This document shows, piece after piece, positions 50,890-60,281 of a stretch of 64,000 bases of DNA. Every line of letters begins with the position of its first letter. The stretch's first letter is position 1. The notes beneath the pieces are model-generated. The model did not search any database. It worked only from the letters and a program-made list of their open reading frames with translations, and was not told where the DNA came from. The translations under genes were made by a program, and so were the position numbers. The stretch is from Cuneatibacter caecimuris (GTDB taxonomy: Bacteria > Bacillota > Clostridia > Lachnospirales > Lachnospiraceae). Location: assembly GCF_004216775.1 (NCBI RefSeq), contig NZ_SGXF01000001.1:918828-982827 (forward strand), in the 5' to 3' direction.

Positions 50890-53800
50890 TTAAGGCTTCT
50901 CCTGCGTTTCAGATAGAGTCTCTGTAAACGAGTAAAAGTTTTTGTCGCTTTTTTTGATCCTGTACATGGCCTGGTCGGCGCGGGAAAGAAGTTCCTTTTC
51001 GTCCTGGCCATCCCTGGGATAGACGCTGACCCCGATGCTTGCAGTCATTTCAACAAACAGGTCCTCTGAGAGCCGGAAAGGCTGCCGGATCTCAGAGAGA
51101 ATCCGTTCGCAGACGTGCCGGATTTCTTCGTCCGCCATAATCCTGCTCAACAACAGAACAAACTCGTCGCCGCCCATACGGGAAACAATATCGCTGCCGC
51201 GCACGGCACGGATCAGCCGTCTGGCTGTCTCCTCCAATACCAGATCGCCCTTTTCATGGCCATAGGTGTCGTTGACCTCTTTGAATCCATCCAGATCCAT
51301 GTAGAGGACAGCAAGCAGCTGCCCGCTTGTTTCCGCCTCCAGGAGCAGCCGGGACAAGATTTTGTGAAACAGCCTGCGGTTGGGAAGTCCGGTGAGCGCG
51401 TCGTAGTTTGCCATATGGGCCAACTTTTCCTCCGCCCGCTTGCGCACCTTGATCTCCTCCAGCAGCGCCTTCGTCCGCTCGTCTACCAGAAAGCGCAGAT
51501 GCTCATATAAATAGGCGTTTTCAAGAGAGATGGCCAGCTGTGCCGCAATGGGCAGGAGGTTTTCTTTTCTCCGCTGGTCAAAGACGCCCGCGGCCAGGTT
51601 GTTTTCCAAGTAGAGAATACCCTTTAGCTCCCCCTTATTGAGGATGGGCATGCACAGAACCGATTTGCAGTGGTTCTCTTTGATATGGATGTCCTTCCCG
51701 AAGACTCTGGAGTTCTCTCCGTCTTCCAGGATCACTGCATCCAGTGTTTTTTCTACATACGATACGATGTTCAGCGGAATATCCCGGTCCTTTGCCTGCC
51801 GCTTTGATACGATGCATACGTCCTTGGCCCCGGAATGGCCCTCCGCCTGGATCTCATACCCGGAATCCGTCAGGCTCAGATAGTAGATATGCTGTGCTCC
51901 CGCGCATTCCAGGAGACTATGGATCAGCTTTTCCAGTAGGCCTTCCAGCTCAAGTTCCTCCGAAATGGCCTGGGATGCCTTCAGCACAGAGCGCATATCC
52001 AGCGAAGCGGTGGTGCGTACGGAATCTTCAGACAGGGCGCCCTGCCGGCTGTCGTTCTTCCACAGGCCCGCCAGATCCGGGTAGTCCTGACGCATCCGGG
52101 CACACTTGCCCTCCGCCCCCCAATGGCCGTACAGCCGGTATGTATCCGTCAGATAGTGACTGGCCGCCGACTTGATCCCCAGCCTCTCATAGCGCAGCGC
52201 GGCCACATCGCAGAGGATGGCATGATGAAGGCTGCGGTCATGTTTTTTCGCGGCCTTCAGGGCCTCTTCGTAAAGCCGCAGGGCCTCTCCGGTACAGCCT
52301 TCCGCCGCTTTTCGTTCCGCCTCAATCACAAGATAAAGATGGCCATAATTGCAGAACGCGTCGCTGCTGCGTTCCTTCAGCCAATCCTGGTTTTCTTCCA
52401 GGACACGCAACAAGCCGGGCCTTGCCTCAGGCTCATAGTCCCCTGTCTCCAGAACCTGGCAGATGGACAGGGAATACAGGAAATTGTGGAGCGCCACGTT
52501 GTAAAAGCTGGAGACATACGGGAGCAGGGGCACAGCGTCCCTGCACAGCCGGCAGGCCGTGGAATAATCCCGGTAGATCACTGCCGACAGCGCCCGGATA
52601 ACATGATAATAGCTGATTGCCTGCAGGTTATGGGAAAACCGCTCCAAATGGGCCTGTTCGGAAAATCCGTCCCCGTCAAAGCTTCCGGTGAGGGAGAGAT
52701 CCCCCCGGATACTTCTGCACAACTGCTGAAAGCTCAAAAAGCTTCCCAAAGCATGGTCGCTGCCGGTCTTCTCCGCAAACTTGACTCCGGCCTGAACCTC
52801 GTTCCACAGCTCCTCCACATGAACCGCGCTTTCCATGACCGCCATCATGAGCCCATAATAGCCATAGCAGGCATACTCAAAGTCTCCCATCTGGGCGTTG
52901 CCCTTGATGGACTCCTTTGCATAGGGAATCTCATTGACCACATCCTCGAACCAATGGCCGGTATGGAGAGCAAACATACAATAGATGGAGTGGATCACCT
53001 CCTTGTACTGGTGCTTTTCGGCCAGACGCATAGCCGACCTGACGGCCGCGTAAGACGTCCGGTAATCCCTGCGCAGTTCTCCCAAAGGCATCATCAGATT
53101 GGAATACATCTGCAGGGCATGAGGAGTATAGCCATGCCGGAACATGCGCCGCACAGCCGTAAATACCGTCCAGTAGGAATAATCTGGATGAAAGAAAAAG
53201 GTCGGACCGCACAGGCGGCAGAGCAACTTACTGATTCCGGCTTCCACCGGGTCTTTGGCTTCTTTAAGGTTCAGGATATCCTCCGCTCCAAGGGCCTCCC
53301 GCTCCCGATAAAAGGATGCGATCTCCCGCTCCAGGGTCAGCTTGATATTTTCCCTGGGGAAGGTGACTCCCAGCTGTCCAAGCAGGGCGAGTCCTATCTC
53401 AAAGGCGTCCTCGTACCGGCCCCGGTTGGAGAAACTTGATATCTGCAGGCGGCAGCTGTCTACCAGCTCAGTGGGCTCCGTCACCAGATTACAGAGCATC
53501 CCATAGATCCGGTCACATTCTTCCTCTTTCACTAAATTGCACAGCGCCGAATGATATTCCATATAGATTTTTGTGAGAAACCGGCGGTTTTCCGGGCGCT
53601 TAGGCTCCGGCTGGGAGAGCAGAAGATTAAGGTACCGCTCCGCTGTGTCGAAGGCGGAAACCAGCCCGCACCGGCGCGCCGTACCCAGCAGGAATTCCTG
53701 AATCCGGCGCCGTTCTTCCTGACCCTCCGCCTCCCCAAGCCCCCTTGCGTAGTGGTCCGCAATATCAAACGCCCGTTCGTCCAGATCACCTGCGGCGCGG

Positions 53801-55887
53801 GAGTGTTCCTCATACCGCTTTCCAAGCAGGTAATGGACACTTGCCCGCGCCTTCTCAGACAGGGTCGTATAGAACACCTGCTGGAACCGGTCGTGGGCAA
53901 ACTGATACATGGTCTGCAGGCCGGTTTTCCCATCCTTCTCCATGGGATATACCGCCTCCTGCGCCACTGCCGTAATCAGCCTGCGGTTGATTTCACGTTC
54001 CGGCAAGCCGCAGACAGCGGACAAATCCTCCACAGAAAAGCTCTGACCGATGCAGGCGCCAAAGGACAGCAGTGATATTGTCTCCTCCGAAAACTGGTTT
54101 AGGTTTTCCGTCAGGAAATCCACTACATTCTCCTGAGCGGGGCAGGCCCGGATCTCCGCTTCCTTCCAGCTCCAGCTTCCGGTGTCCATATCCAGATTCA
54201 GATAGCCTTTTGAATGGCACAGCCGCAGAAACTGCTTGATGTAAAACGGATTTCCCTTGGTCTTCCTATAAAGGATCTCCGCCAGCGCACAAGTCGTGTC
54301 CGCTTCCTTTTTTAATATGTCTCCCAGCATCTGTGCGGTGCTTTCCAGGTTCAGCCCTTTCAGGTTGAGCTGCGTGACCCGGCCGCCCCGCTGTATGATT
54401 TTATTCAGGCTGAGGGTGAGCGGATGTTCGCTGCTCACCTCATTGTCGCGATAGCACACAATAATCATTAAATTCTGGATATCCTCATTTTTGAACAGCT
54501 CTTCCAGCATTTCCAGGGAGCCCATATCCGCCCGGTGCACATCGTCCAAAAACAGAACCAGGGGATGCTCCGGCGCAGCCAGCAGGGACAGGAATTTTTC
54601 CAGCACGGATTTGAACCTGGTCCGTTCCTCCAGCGGCCCCATGTCCTCAGGGGCTGGCTGATTGCCGGTCAGCAGGGACAGTTCCGCCACCTTACCGGTC
54701 AGCAAAGCCGCGTCGCCGCCCAAGTGCTCCGACAATGTCTGCTTCCACTTGCCCATACTCTCCTCCGGCTCCATCAAGACTATGCTGCAAAATTGTTTGA
54801 TGGCCTCGAAGAAGGCAAAGTAGGGTACGTTGGAGTGATACTGGTCAAACTTCCCCTGCAGAAACATACCGCTGGTCCGCAGAGCCTCCTCCTGAAGCTG
54901 ATTGACCAGCGAGGTCTTTCCAATGCCGGAATAGCCGCTGATGGAGACAAGAATCTTGGAACCGGACGCCACTTCCTTGAAGTCACTCTTCAGCTGGGCG
55001 ATTTCATCTTCCCGCCCATACAGCCGATGGGCGAATTCAAAGCGCCGGCTAAAATCCTTTTCGCCAAGGATAAATTCCCTTTCCCTTTGGCACCGCATCA
55101 GATCATAAAGAAGGCCCTCGCTGCTTAAGTAGCGGTCTTTTGCCATCTTGGCCAGGAGCTTGTCTATGACGGCCGCAAGCATAGGCGGCACATTGGGTAA
55201 GATCACGCGAAGATCCGGCGGCGTCTTCGCAATATGAGAAAAAATCAGCTCTGTGGGGGTCTCCGCGTCAAATGGATGACGCCCCGTCAGCATTTGATAC
55301 AATGTTATACCCAGTGAATAAAAATCCGCGCGATAATCCAGCTCCGTGTTCATTCGTCCGGTCTGCTCCGGGGCGATATAGCGGAGGGTTCCCTCGATAT
55401 TTTCAAGTCTGGTTCCCGACATCTGTTCATGTATAAACATGGAGGAGATACCGAAGTCCAGCAGCGCCACCCGGCCGGACTCCGCGTCATACATGATATT
55501 GGAGGGGTTCACATCTTTGTGGATGACGCCTGCCTTATGTATGTCACGCAAACCCATCACCAGCTGTTTCGCGATCCGGTAGAAATCCGGCATCTCCAGG
55601 GCGCCCTGTTTCAGCAGCCTGCTCAGCGTGATCCCCGGGCAGAATTCCTCCACCAGATAGCAGCGCCCTTCCAGCGTGACCTCGCCAAGCGCCTTTACCG
55701 CATAAGGGCTGTCTATCCGCTGCATGATCTGATATTCCCGCTGCAGCCGCGCTGCTTCTTCCTGAGTCGCGGGCTCCTGGCCTCCGGTCTTAAGTACTAC
55801 CCGGCTGCCGGTGCTGGCGTCCTTTCCGCGCAGCAGCTTGCTGGACGGAGAAAGATATATCACTTCTAAATTCGTATATTGACACAT
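50890..55887 (-). CDS. Giant Ser/Thr kinase-AAA ATPase-GAF-GGDEF signalling protein
   Basis: The 1665-residue protein joins four modules. A Hanks-type kinase (about 10-270) has the VVLK lysine, HKDVNPSNIM catalytic loop, DFGIS and APEQTGR. A large AAA/STAND-like NTPase (about 290-650) has GYSGIGKTSLVNQ as P-loop and LVLFLDDVHRADMGSLEML as Walker B. A helical TPR-like region precedes a GAF domain (about 1290-1450). A diguanylate cyclase ends in RGSD-ivsrm-GGDEF, with the I-site RxxD and intact active site. The layout matches the kinase/ATPase/GAF proteins of cyanobacteria, with GGDEF in place of the histidine kinase. The frame opens earlier, but the ATG at 55887, seven bases after the upstream stop, is preferred. 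Confidence 0.85.
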   Translation of the reverse strand: MCQYTNLEVIYLSPSSKLLRGKDASTGSRVVLKTGGQEPATQEEAARLQREYQIMQRIDSPYAVKALGEVTLEGRCYLVEEFCPGITLSRLLKQGALEMPDFYRIAKQLVMGLRDIHKAGVIHKDVNPSNIMYDAESGRVALLDFGISSMFIHEQMSGTRLENIEGTLRYIAPEQTGRMNTELDYRADFYSLGITLYQMLTGRHPFDAETPTELIFSHIAKTPPDLRVILPNVPPMLAAVIDKLLAKMAKDRYLSSEGLLYDLMRCQREREFILGEKDFSRRFEFAHRLYGREDEIAQLKSDFKEVASGSKILVSISGYSGIGKTSLVNQLQEEALRTSGMFLQGKFDQYHSNVPYFAFFEAIKQFCSIVLMEPEESMGKWKQTLSEHLGGDAALLTGKVAELSLLTGNQPAPEDMGPLEERTRFKSVLEKFLSLLAAPEHPLVLFLDDVHRADMGSLEMLEELFKNEDIQNLMIIVCYRDNEVSSEHPLTLSLNKIIQRGGRVTQLNLKGLNLESTAQMLGDILKKEADTTCALAEILYRKTKGNPFYIKQFLRLCHSKGYLNLDMDTGSWSWKEAEIRACPAQENVVDFLTENLNQFSEETISLLSFGACIGQSFSVEDLSAVCGLPEREINRRLITAVAQEAVYPMEKDGKTGLQTMYQFAHDRFQQVFYTTLSEKARASVHYLLGKRYEEHSRAAGDLDERAFDIADHYARGLGEAEGQEERRRIQEFLLGTARRCGLVSAFDTAERYLNLLLSQPEPKRPENRRFLTKIYMEYHSALCNLVKEEECDRIYGMLCNLVTEPTELVDSCRLQISSFSNRGRYEDAFEIGLALLGQLGVTFPRENIKLTLEREIASFYREREALGAEDILNLKEAKDPVEAGISKLLCRLCGPTFFFHPDYSYWTVFTAVRRMFRHGYTPHALQMYSNLMMPLGELRRDYRTSYAAVRSAMRLAEKHQYKEVIHSIYCMFALHTGHWFEDVVNEIPYAKESIKGNAQMGDFEYACYGYYGLMMAVMESAVHVEELWNEVQAGVKFAEKTGSDHALGSFLSFQQLCRSIRGDLSLTGSFDGDGFSEQAHLERFSHNLQAISYYHVIRALSAVIYRDYSTACRLCRDAVPLLPYVSSFYNVALHNFLYSLSICQVLETGDYEPEARPGLLRVLEENQDWLKERSSDAFCNYGHLYLVIEAERKAAEGCTGEALRLYEEALKAAKKHDRSLHHAILCDVAALRYERLGIKSAASHYLTDTYRLYGHWGAEGKCARMRQDYPDLAGLWKNDSRQGALSEDSVRTTASLDMRSVLKASQAISEELELEGLLEKLIHSLLECAGAQHIYYLSLTDSGYEIQAEGHSGAKDVCIVSKRQAKDRDIPLNIVSYVEKTLDAVILEDGENSRVFGKDIHIKENHCKSVLCMPILNKGELKGILYLENNLAAGVFDQRRKENLLPIAAQLAISLENAYLYEHLRFLVDERTKALLEEIKVRKRAEEKLAHMANYDALTGLPNRRLFHKILSRLLLEAETSGQLLAVLYMDLDGFKEVNDTYGHEKGDLVLEETARRLIRAVRGSDIVSRMGGDEFVLLLSRIMADEEIRHVCERILSEIRQPFRLSEDLFVEMTASIGVSVYPRDGQDEKELLSRADQAMYRIKKSDKNFYSFTETLSETQEKP

Positions 55888-55894
55888 CACATGC

Positions 55895-58471
55895 TCACCC
55901 CTTTCGTGAAAGGCACACTTTCTTACCGCCGGCCTTTGCAGTATACATGATCTCCCGGGCCCGGCGTATGATTTCATCTAAAGGCTCCTCTGCATTCCAG
56001 AGCACTGTGCCCGCAAAGCAGGCCACCGAATCCGGATCCGCGTATCGGCTCTCATCATAAGCCCGGAGAATAGCTGTTTCTTTCTTATGGGCAGCTTCCA
56101 TGGAGCTTATGTGGCGCATTACAACCAGAAATTCATCCCCGCCCAGCCGGACCAGCACATCGTCCGCCCGGGTGTGGGCACGCAGAAGGGAAGCGAAGTG
56201 GAAGATCAAATGATCGCCCTCCACATACCCGTACTTCTCGTTAAATTTTTTTAATTCGTCCAGTTCAAACAGATAAACAGCGGAGGAAGACTCATGCCGC
56301 AGTGATCCGGCGATGGTATACAGCCCCCGGCGGTTGAGCAGGCCCGTCATGGTGTCTCTGCAGGCCTCATCTTGAAGGGAACGCATCCGCAACTGAAGCG
56401 TGTGGGTACTCATCGCCTGCAGGACCCGCCTGCGCAGCGACTCCTGATTGTGGGGCTTAGCCGCATAGTCGGCGGCGCCCAGCTCCATGGCACTGCGCTC
56501 CAGTTCCATATCCAGCGGTCCCGTGGCGATGCACGGCGTCTTCCAGATGCCCCGCTCCTTTTGAATCGCAGTGAGGATATCAGCGCCTCCTTGGAGTGTT
56601 AAGCTAAGAATCGCAGCTGACATCTGATACGGATGGCTTCCCAGGATTTTAACTGCCTCCTCATAGTTGGCCGCCTCCAGTACCTTGTAGCAATCGGAGA
56701 AGGTCCTGTGCACCTGAGCACGGTATTGCTCGTCCTCATCCGCCACCAGCAGAGCCCTGTCCATGCCGTCCACAGAACCGGCAGACCGGCTGTTTTCCAT
56801 GTCTGCGGGAGGGGCCTGCGCTGTCAAGACGGAAACAAAATTTTCCACCGGCATGGGCTTGGCAAAATAATAGCCCTGGGCGTAGTCACACCCGTCGTTT
56901 TGGAGCCTCTCCAACTGTTCCCGGGTTTCCACACCCTCCGCCACTACGCTCAATTTCATCCAACGGGCCAGGTCCACGATAAAGCGCAGGATACCCTGGC
57001 CGGTGGGCCTCGTAATCTCAGTCTGGATAAACTTCATATCCAGCTTCAGTACGTCGATGGGCATTTCCGTGAGCATATTCAGCGAAGAGTAGCCGCTTCC
57101 AAAATCATCCATCTCAATGACGAAGCCCAGCCTGCGCAAAGCGCCCAGGGTCTCGATGAGCTGTCTTGAGGTATCCGTGTACGCGCTCTCCGTGATCTCC
57201 AGGTGCAGGCGGGAGGGGGAAAGTCCGTGCCGCCGGACGAGACCCGTCAGGACGTCAGCCAGATCCGCGTTGTAGATATCCATCCGGGAGACGTTGACAG
57301 ATATGTTGATGCCGGGATAGCCCTTTTGGTCCCATTCCTGAAGCAGAGCGCAGACCCGCTCCCAGACATATTGGTCCAGCTTAGTGATAAAGCCGTTGCG
57401 CTCAAAGATGGGAATAAACTCCCCAGGCGGCTGCAGGCCCCATTCCGGGTGGTTCCAGCGCACCAGCGCCTCGGCCCCCGCCAGCCGGCCGTCCCGGATC
57501 TGGTACTTGGGCTGCAGGTAGACCTCAAACTGTCCCGTGGCCAGGGCCGTTTCCATACCGTCCGTGATGGCCTGCCGGCGCAGCAGCGTGCCCCGAAGCT
57601 TATCGTCGTAGAGGGCAAAGTGCTTGCCATACTTTCCCTTGATGCTGTGAGCCGCCAGCAGCGCCCGGTCACACATCTGCTCTACGGAAACCTCCCGGTC
57701 CTCCACCGTGTAGATGCCGTATTTCATAATCACGTTCTGATCACCGAAGCCGCTGTTGATCCTGCTGTCGGACTGGGTGAACATCTCGTCCGCATAGTCC
57801 TCGCGGTGCTCCAGAAGACAGGCGAACTGGTCCGCGCTCAGGCGGCCGCAGATCCCGTGATCCCCCAGCCGCTGGGTACAGAGCTCCGCCACCTGCCGCA
57901 GCAGGCGGTCGCCCGCGGCCATGCCAAAGGTATCGTTGATCAGTTTGAAATCCTCAATGTCGGAACAAAGGACATCATATTTCACATCAGGATTTCGAAA
58001 CAGGATATCCCTGACCTGCTGGCAGAAATATTCCTTGCTGTACACCCCGGTGATCCGGTCATACTGGATCTGATGGATGAGGGCGGAGGTCTCCCGCAGG
58101 CGGATGATGCTGGCTGCCCGGTGTAAAATGACCTGGGCGCGGTAAGGTTTGGTGATGAAGTCTGTGGCCCCGTGGGAAAGCGCGGCCACCTCATCCGCCT
58201 CGCTGTTGTTGGACGTTGTGACAATGACCGGGATCGAATTCAGCCTGTGATCTGCTTTCAGATGCTTCATAAAGGTATAGCCATCCATAACCGGCATAAC
58301 AATATCCAACAGGATCAGAGAGATTCCCTCCCTGTATTTTTCCAGCAGCGACAGGGCCTGCTCTCCGTTTTCTGCCTCCAGAACCGTGTATTGAGAAGAC
58401 AGGATGACGCACAGCGCCGCCCGATTGATTTCATTGTCTTCTACCACTAAAATTTTTCTCTCAAATACCAT
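55895..58471 (-). CDS. REC-GGDEF-EAL-REC-GGDEF cyclic-di-GMP protein
   Basis: The 858-residue protein contains an N-terminal receiver (ILVVEDNEINRAAL, LLDIVMPVMDGY, FITKPYR). A first GGDEF domain is degenerate (SADQF in place of GGDEF, about 212). An EAL phosphodiesterase with all motifs follows (EALVRWNHPEWG, ISVNVSR, LEITES, MDDFGSGYSS, LKLDMKFI, VAEGVET). A second receiver lacks the acceptor Asp (AAILSLTLQGG), and the C-terminal GGDEF is intact (RLGGDEFLVV, about 777). It can in principle both make and degrade c-di-GMP under phosphorylation control. It is the first gene of the operon, divergent from the HTH regulator. The ribosome binding site is weak. Confidence 0.9.
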   Translation of the reverse strand: MVFERKILVVEDNEINRAALCVILSSQYTVLEAENGEQALSLLEKYREGISLILLDIVMPVMDGYTFMKHLKADHRLNSIPVIVTTSNNSEADEVAALSHGATDFITKPYRAQVILHRAASIIRLRETSALIHQIQYDRITGVYSKEYFCQQVRDILFRNPDVKYDVLCSDIEDFKLINDTFGMAAGDRLLRQVAELCTQRLGDHGICGRLSADQFACLLEHREDYADEMFTQSDSRINSGFGDQNVIMKYGIYTVEDREVSVEQMCDRALLAAHSIKGKYGKHFALYDDKLRGTLLRRQAITDGMETALATGQFEVYLQPKYQIRDGRLAGAEALVRWNHPEWGLQPPGEFIPIFERNGFITKLDQYVWERVCALLQEWDQKGYPGINISVNVSRMDIYNADLADVLTGLVRRHGLSPSRLHLEITESAYTDTSRQLIETLGALRRLGFVIEMDDFGSGYSSLNMLTEMPIDVLKLDMKFIQTEITRPTGQGILRFIVDLARWMKLSVVAEGVETREQLERLQNDGCDYAQGYYFAKPMPVENFVSVLTAQAPPADMENSRSAGSVDGMDRALLVADEDEQYRAQVHRTFSDCYKVLEAANYEEAVKILGSHPYQMSAAILSLTLQGGADILTAIQKERGIWKTPCIATGPLDMELERSAMELGAADYAAKPHNQESLRRRVLQAMSTHTLQLRMRSLQDEACRDTMTGLLNRRGLYTIAGSLRHESSSAVYLFELDELKKFNEKYGYVEGDHLIFHFASLLRAHTRADDVLVRLGGDEFLVVMRHISSMEAAHKKETAILRAYDESRYADPDSVACFAGTVLWNAEEPLDEIIRRAREIMYTAKAGGKKVCLSRKG

Positions 58472-58504
58472 TTCTCACACTCAATCCTTTTAATAGTCTG
58501 CATA

Positions 58505-58533
58505 AAAATATTTGTATATTATTCAAATTGCAA
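58505..58533 (-). promoter_or_regulatory. Promoter of the signalling operon
   Basis: Minus-strand TTGCAA (58528-58533) and TATTTT (58505-58510) are separated by 17 bp. Both elements are weak, which fits activator dependence. A palindrome lies just upstream. Confidence 0.5.
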
Positions 58534-58542
58534 ATGACGCAT

Positions 58543-58565
58543 ATTTGTCATTTTGAATGACAAAT
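58543..58565. promoter_or_regulatory. Palindrome 1 (regulator binding site candidate)
   Basis: ATTTGTCATT-ttg-AATGACAAAT has perfect 10-bp arms. Its centre lies about 56 bp upstream of the predicted start of the signalling operon. A further AATGAC half-site is at 58533-58538. Confidence 0.65.
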
Positions 58566-58652
58566 TCCAAACTGTAAAATCCTTATATAATAGAATACTT
58601 CTTTTTTAAGCAAAATTCAAGGGATTATCCGTAATTGACAATGATATTTAAG

Positions 58653-58669
58653 TGTCATTTCAAATGACA
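58653..58669. promoter_or_regulatory. Palindrome 2 (regulator binding site candidate)
   Basis: TGTCATTT-c-AAATGACA has perfect 8-bp arms and shares the TGTCATT core with palindrome 1. Its centre lies about 60 bp upstream of the predicted start of the regulator gene. Confidence 0.65.
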
Positions 58670-58685
58670 AACTATATAAATTTTG

Positions 58686-58714
58686 TTGCAAACTTAATCA
58701 TTTTACGGTATACT
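58686..58714 (+). promoter_or_regulatory. Promoter of the HTH regulator gene
   Basis: TTGCAA (58686-58691) and TATACT (58709-58714) are separated by 17 bp. They overlap earlier in-frame start codons, so the regulator must start downstream. Confidence 0.65.
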
Positions 58715-58738
58715 GATATAAAAAAGGAGGATCAGACT

Positions 58739-60241
58739 GTGCAGTTCTATGAAAAACTAATTTTTGTTATGAATTTGACTCAGACAACGAACCGGGAGCT
58801 GGCCCTGGCCGCGCAGGTAGACCCCTCCATCATCAGCCGATTCCGCAGCGGGAAGAGAGGTCTCCCGCGGAATCTGGATCTGCTGCGCGGCATGGCGGAT
58901 TTCCTTGCCGAACGCTGTACCGGCGAATATCAGAGAAGAGCTTTGTCTGAGATGGCGGGGGTCAGGCGGATCCTCATGGACAAGCAGGATCAGCTGTCAG
59001 AATTTTTATTTTGCTGGCTGTGCGGTGACGATGACGGAGTGGACCGCTTCATGCGAAGCTTTGAATCGCTGACCATTAAGGGGGTTGCGTCTAACTCCAC
59101 CTTAGAAGCCACAACCATCAGCCGTAAGGGGAATTTTATTCATTTTGGAAATGAGGGAAAGCGTGCCGCTGTACGTTCCATGTACCAACACCTGCTGGCC
59201 CGGCAGGAACCGGGTACAATCTGCATTCTTGCCGATGAGACCGACGATTGGCTGATGGAGGATTATGATTTCACCTCCCAAATGCAGGCCTGGCTGCTGG
59301 ATTGTATCCGACGGGGGTGTCAGATCTGCCACATCATACCTCCGATCTACTCGGGCGAACAGATTCTGGAATCCCTGGCCCGCTGGATCCCGCTCTATAT
59401 GACAGGCAAGGTAAAAGCCTATTTTTATCCTCATATCCGCGACCGCCTTTACCGGCACACCATCATCATGATGCCCGGACAAATCGCGATTGCGTCACAT
59501 TCCATGGCGGGCGATCCCACCAGCTACGCCACAATGATGACCACAGACCCAGGGGTGCTCCGGGCGACAGAAGCGGAGTTTCAGGCCTACCTCGCCCTGT
59601 GCCGGCCTATGCTGAATACCTACTCGGAACCTCAAAAGCTGTTCCAGTGCTTTATGAAATTCCTATCGCCCCAGGGCTTCCGCATACAAAAGCTGATCTC
59701 CTTGTCCGCAGTGACCGCGCCCTTTGAACTTATCGCGGACTCCATCGGAAAAAGAGAAGACCCCGAGCAGAAACGCCTGGGCGAACTTTACCTCCAGGAG
59801 ATGCAGCGGCTGGAACAGGAGCAGGACCAGTACAATCTGATCGATATCGTTCACCTGGCCAGCGCTGACCAGGTCCGTGCCGGCACAGTGCCTATCACCG
59901 CCACCTGCTGGTCAGTCGGCGCCCTTTACTATACCCCGGAGACCTATACCCTGCACCTGAAGAAGATCCTGCATATTTTGGACACCCATGAAAATTATCA
60001 TTTTGTCCCTCTGGAAGGATCTGTTGAACAGGAAAGTTCCCTTATGGTCAAGGAAAATCACAGAGCTCTTCTTGTGCATACCTCAGAGCCCTTTACCGTC
60101 TTTGAGATTTCTCAGCCTGAGATCGTAGCCCTATATCGGGAGTACCTGCTTCGCCTGGCTGAGAAAGTGGGATACAAGGGTATTCACCGAACGAAGATTA
60201 AGTCAAGGCTCCGGGAACTGATCCGGGAGCTGGAGGAGTGA
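58739..60241 (+). CDS. XRE-like HTH regulator with a large uncharacterised effector region
   Basis: The 500-residue protein starts at a GTG (58739) eight bases after AAGGAGG. Residues about 10-55 form a Cro/CI-like helix-turn-helix (TQTTNRELALAAQVDPSIISRFRSGKRGLPRNLDLLRGMADFL). The remaining 440 residues match no family I recognise. They include ICILADETDDWLMEDYDF, CHIIPPIYSGEQILESLARWIPLYMTGKVKAYF and a C-terminal helical tail, and look like a sensor domain without membrane segments. It is divergent from the 14.5-kb signalling operon, and palindromes precede both promoters. It is therefore the likely regulator of the whole island. Confidence 0.7.
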   Translation: MQFYEKLIFVMNLTQTTNRELALAAQVDPSIISRFRSGKRGLPRNLDLLRGMADFLAERCTGEYQRRALSEMAGVRRILMDKQDQLSEFLFCWLCGDDDGVDRFMRSFESLTIKGVASNSTLEATTISRKGNFIHFGNEGKRAAVRSMYQHLLARQEPGTICILADETDDWLMEDYDFTSQMQAWLLDCIRRGCQICHIIPPIYSGEQILESLARWIPLYMTGKVKAYFYPHIRDRLYRHTIIMMPGQIAIASHSMAGDPTSYATMMTTDPGVLRATEAEFQAYLALCRPMLNTYSEPQKLFQCFMKFLSPQGFRIQKLISLSAVTAPFELIADSIGKREDPEQKRLGELYLQEMQRLEQEQDQYNLIDIVHLASADQVRAGTVPITATCWSVGALYYTPETYTLHLKKILHILDTHENYHFVPLEGSVEQESSLMVKENHRALLVHTSEPFTVFEISQPEIVALYREYLLRLAEKVGYKGIHRTKIKSRLRELIRELEE

Positions 60242-60281
60242 CGCATAAAGACGCGGCGTTAATACCAGTATACCAGGCATT

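Noticed and set aside
58652-58738. Upstream extension of the HTH regulator
   Set aside because: It overlaps the palindrome and the promoter; the GTG at 58739 with AAGGAGG is better.
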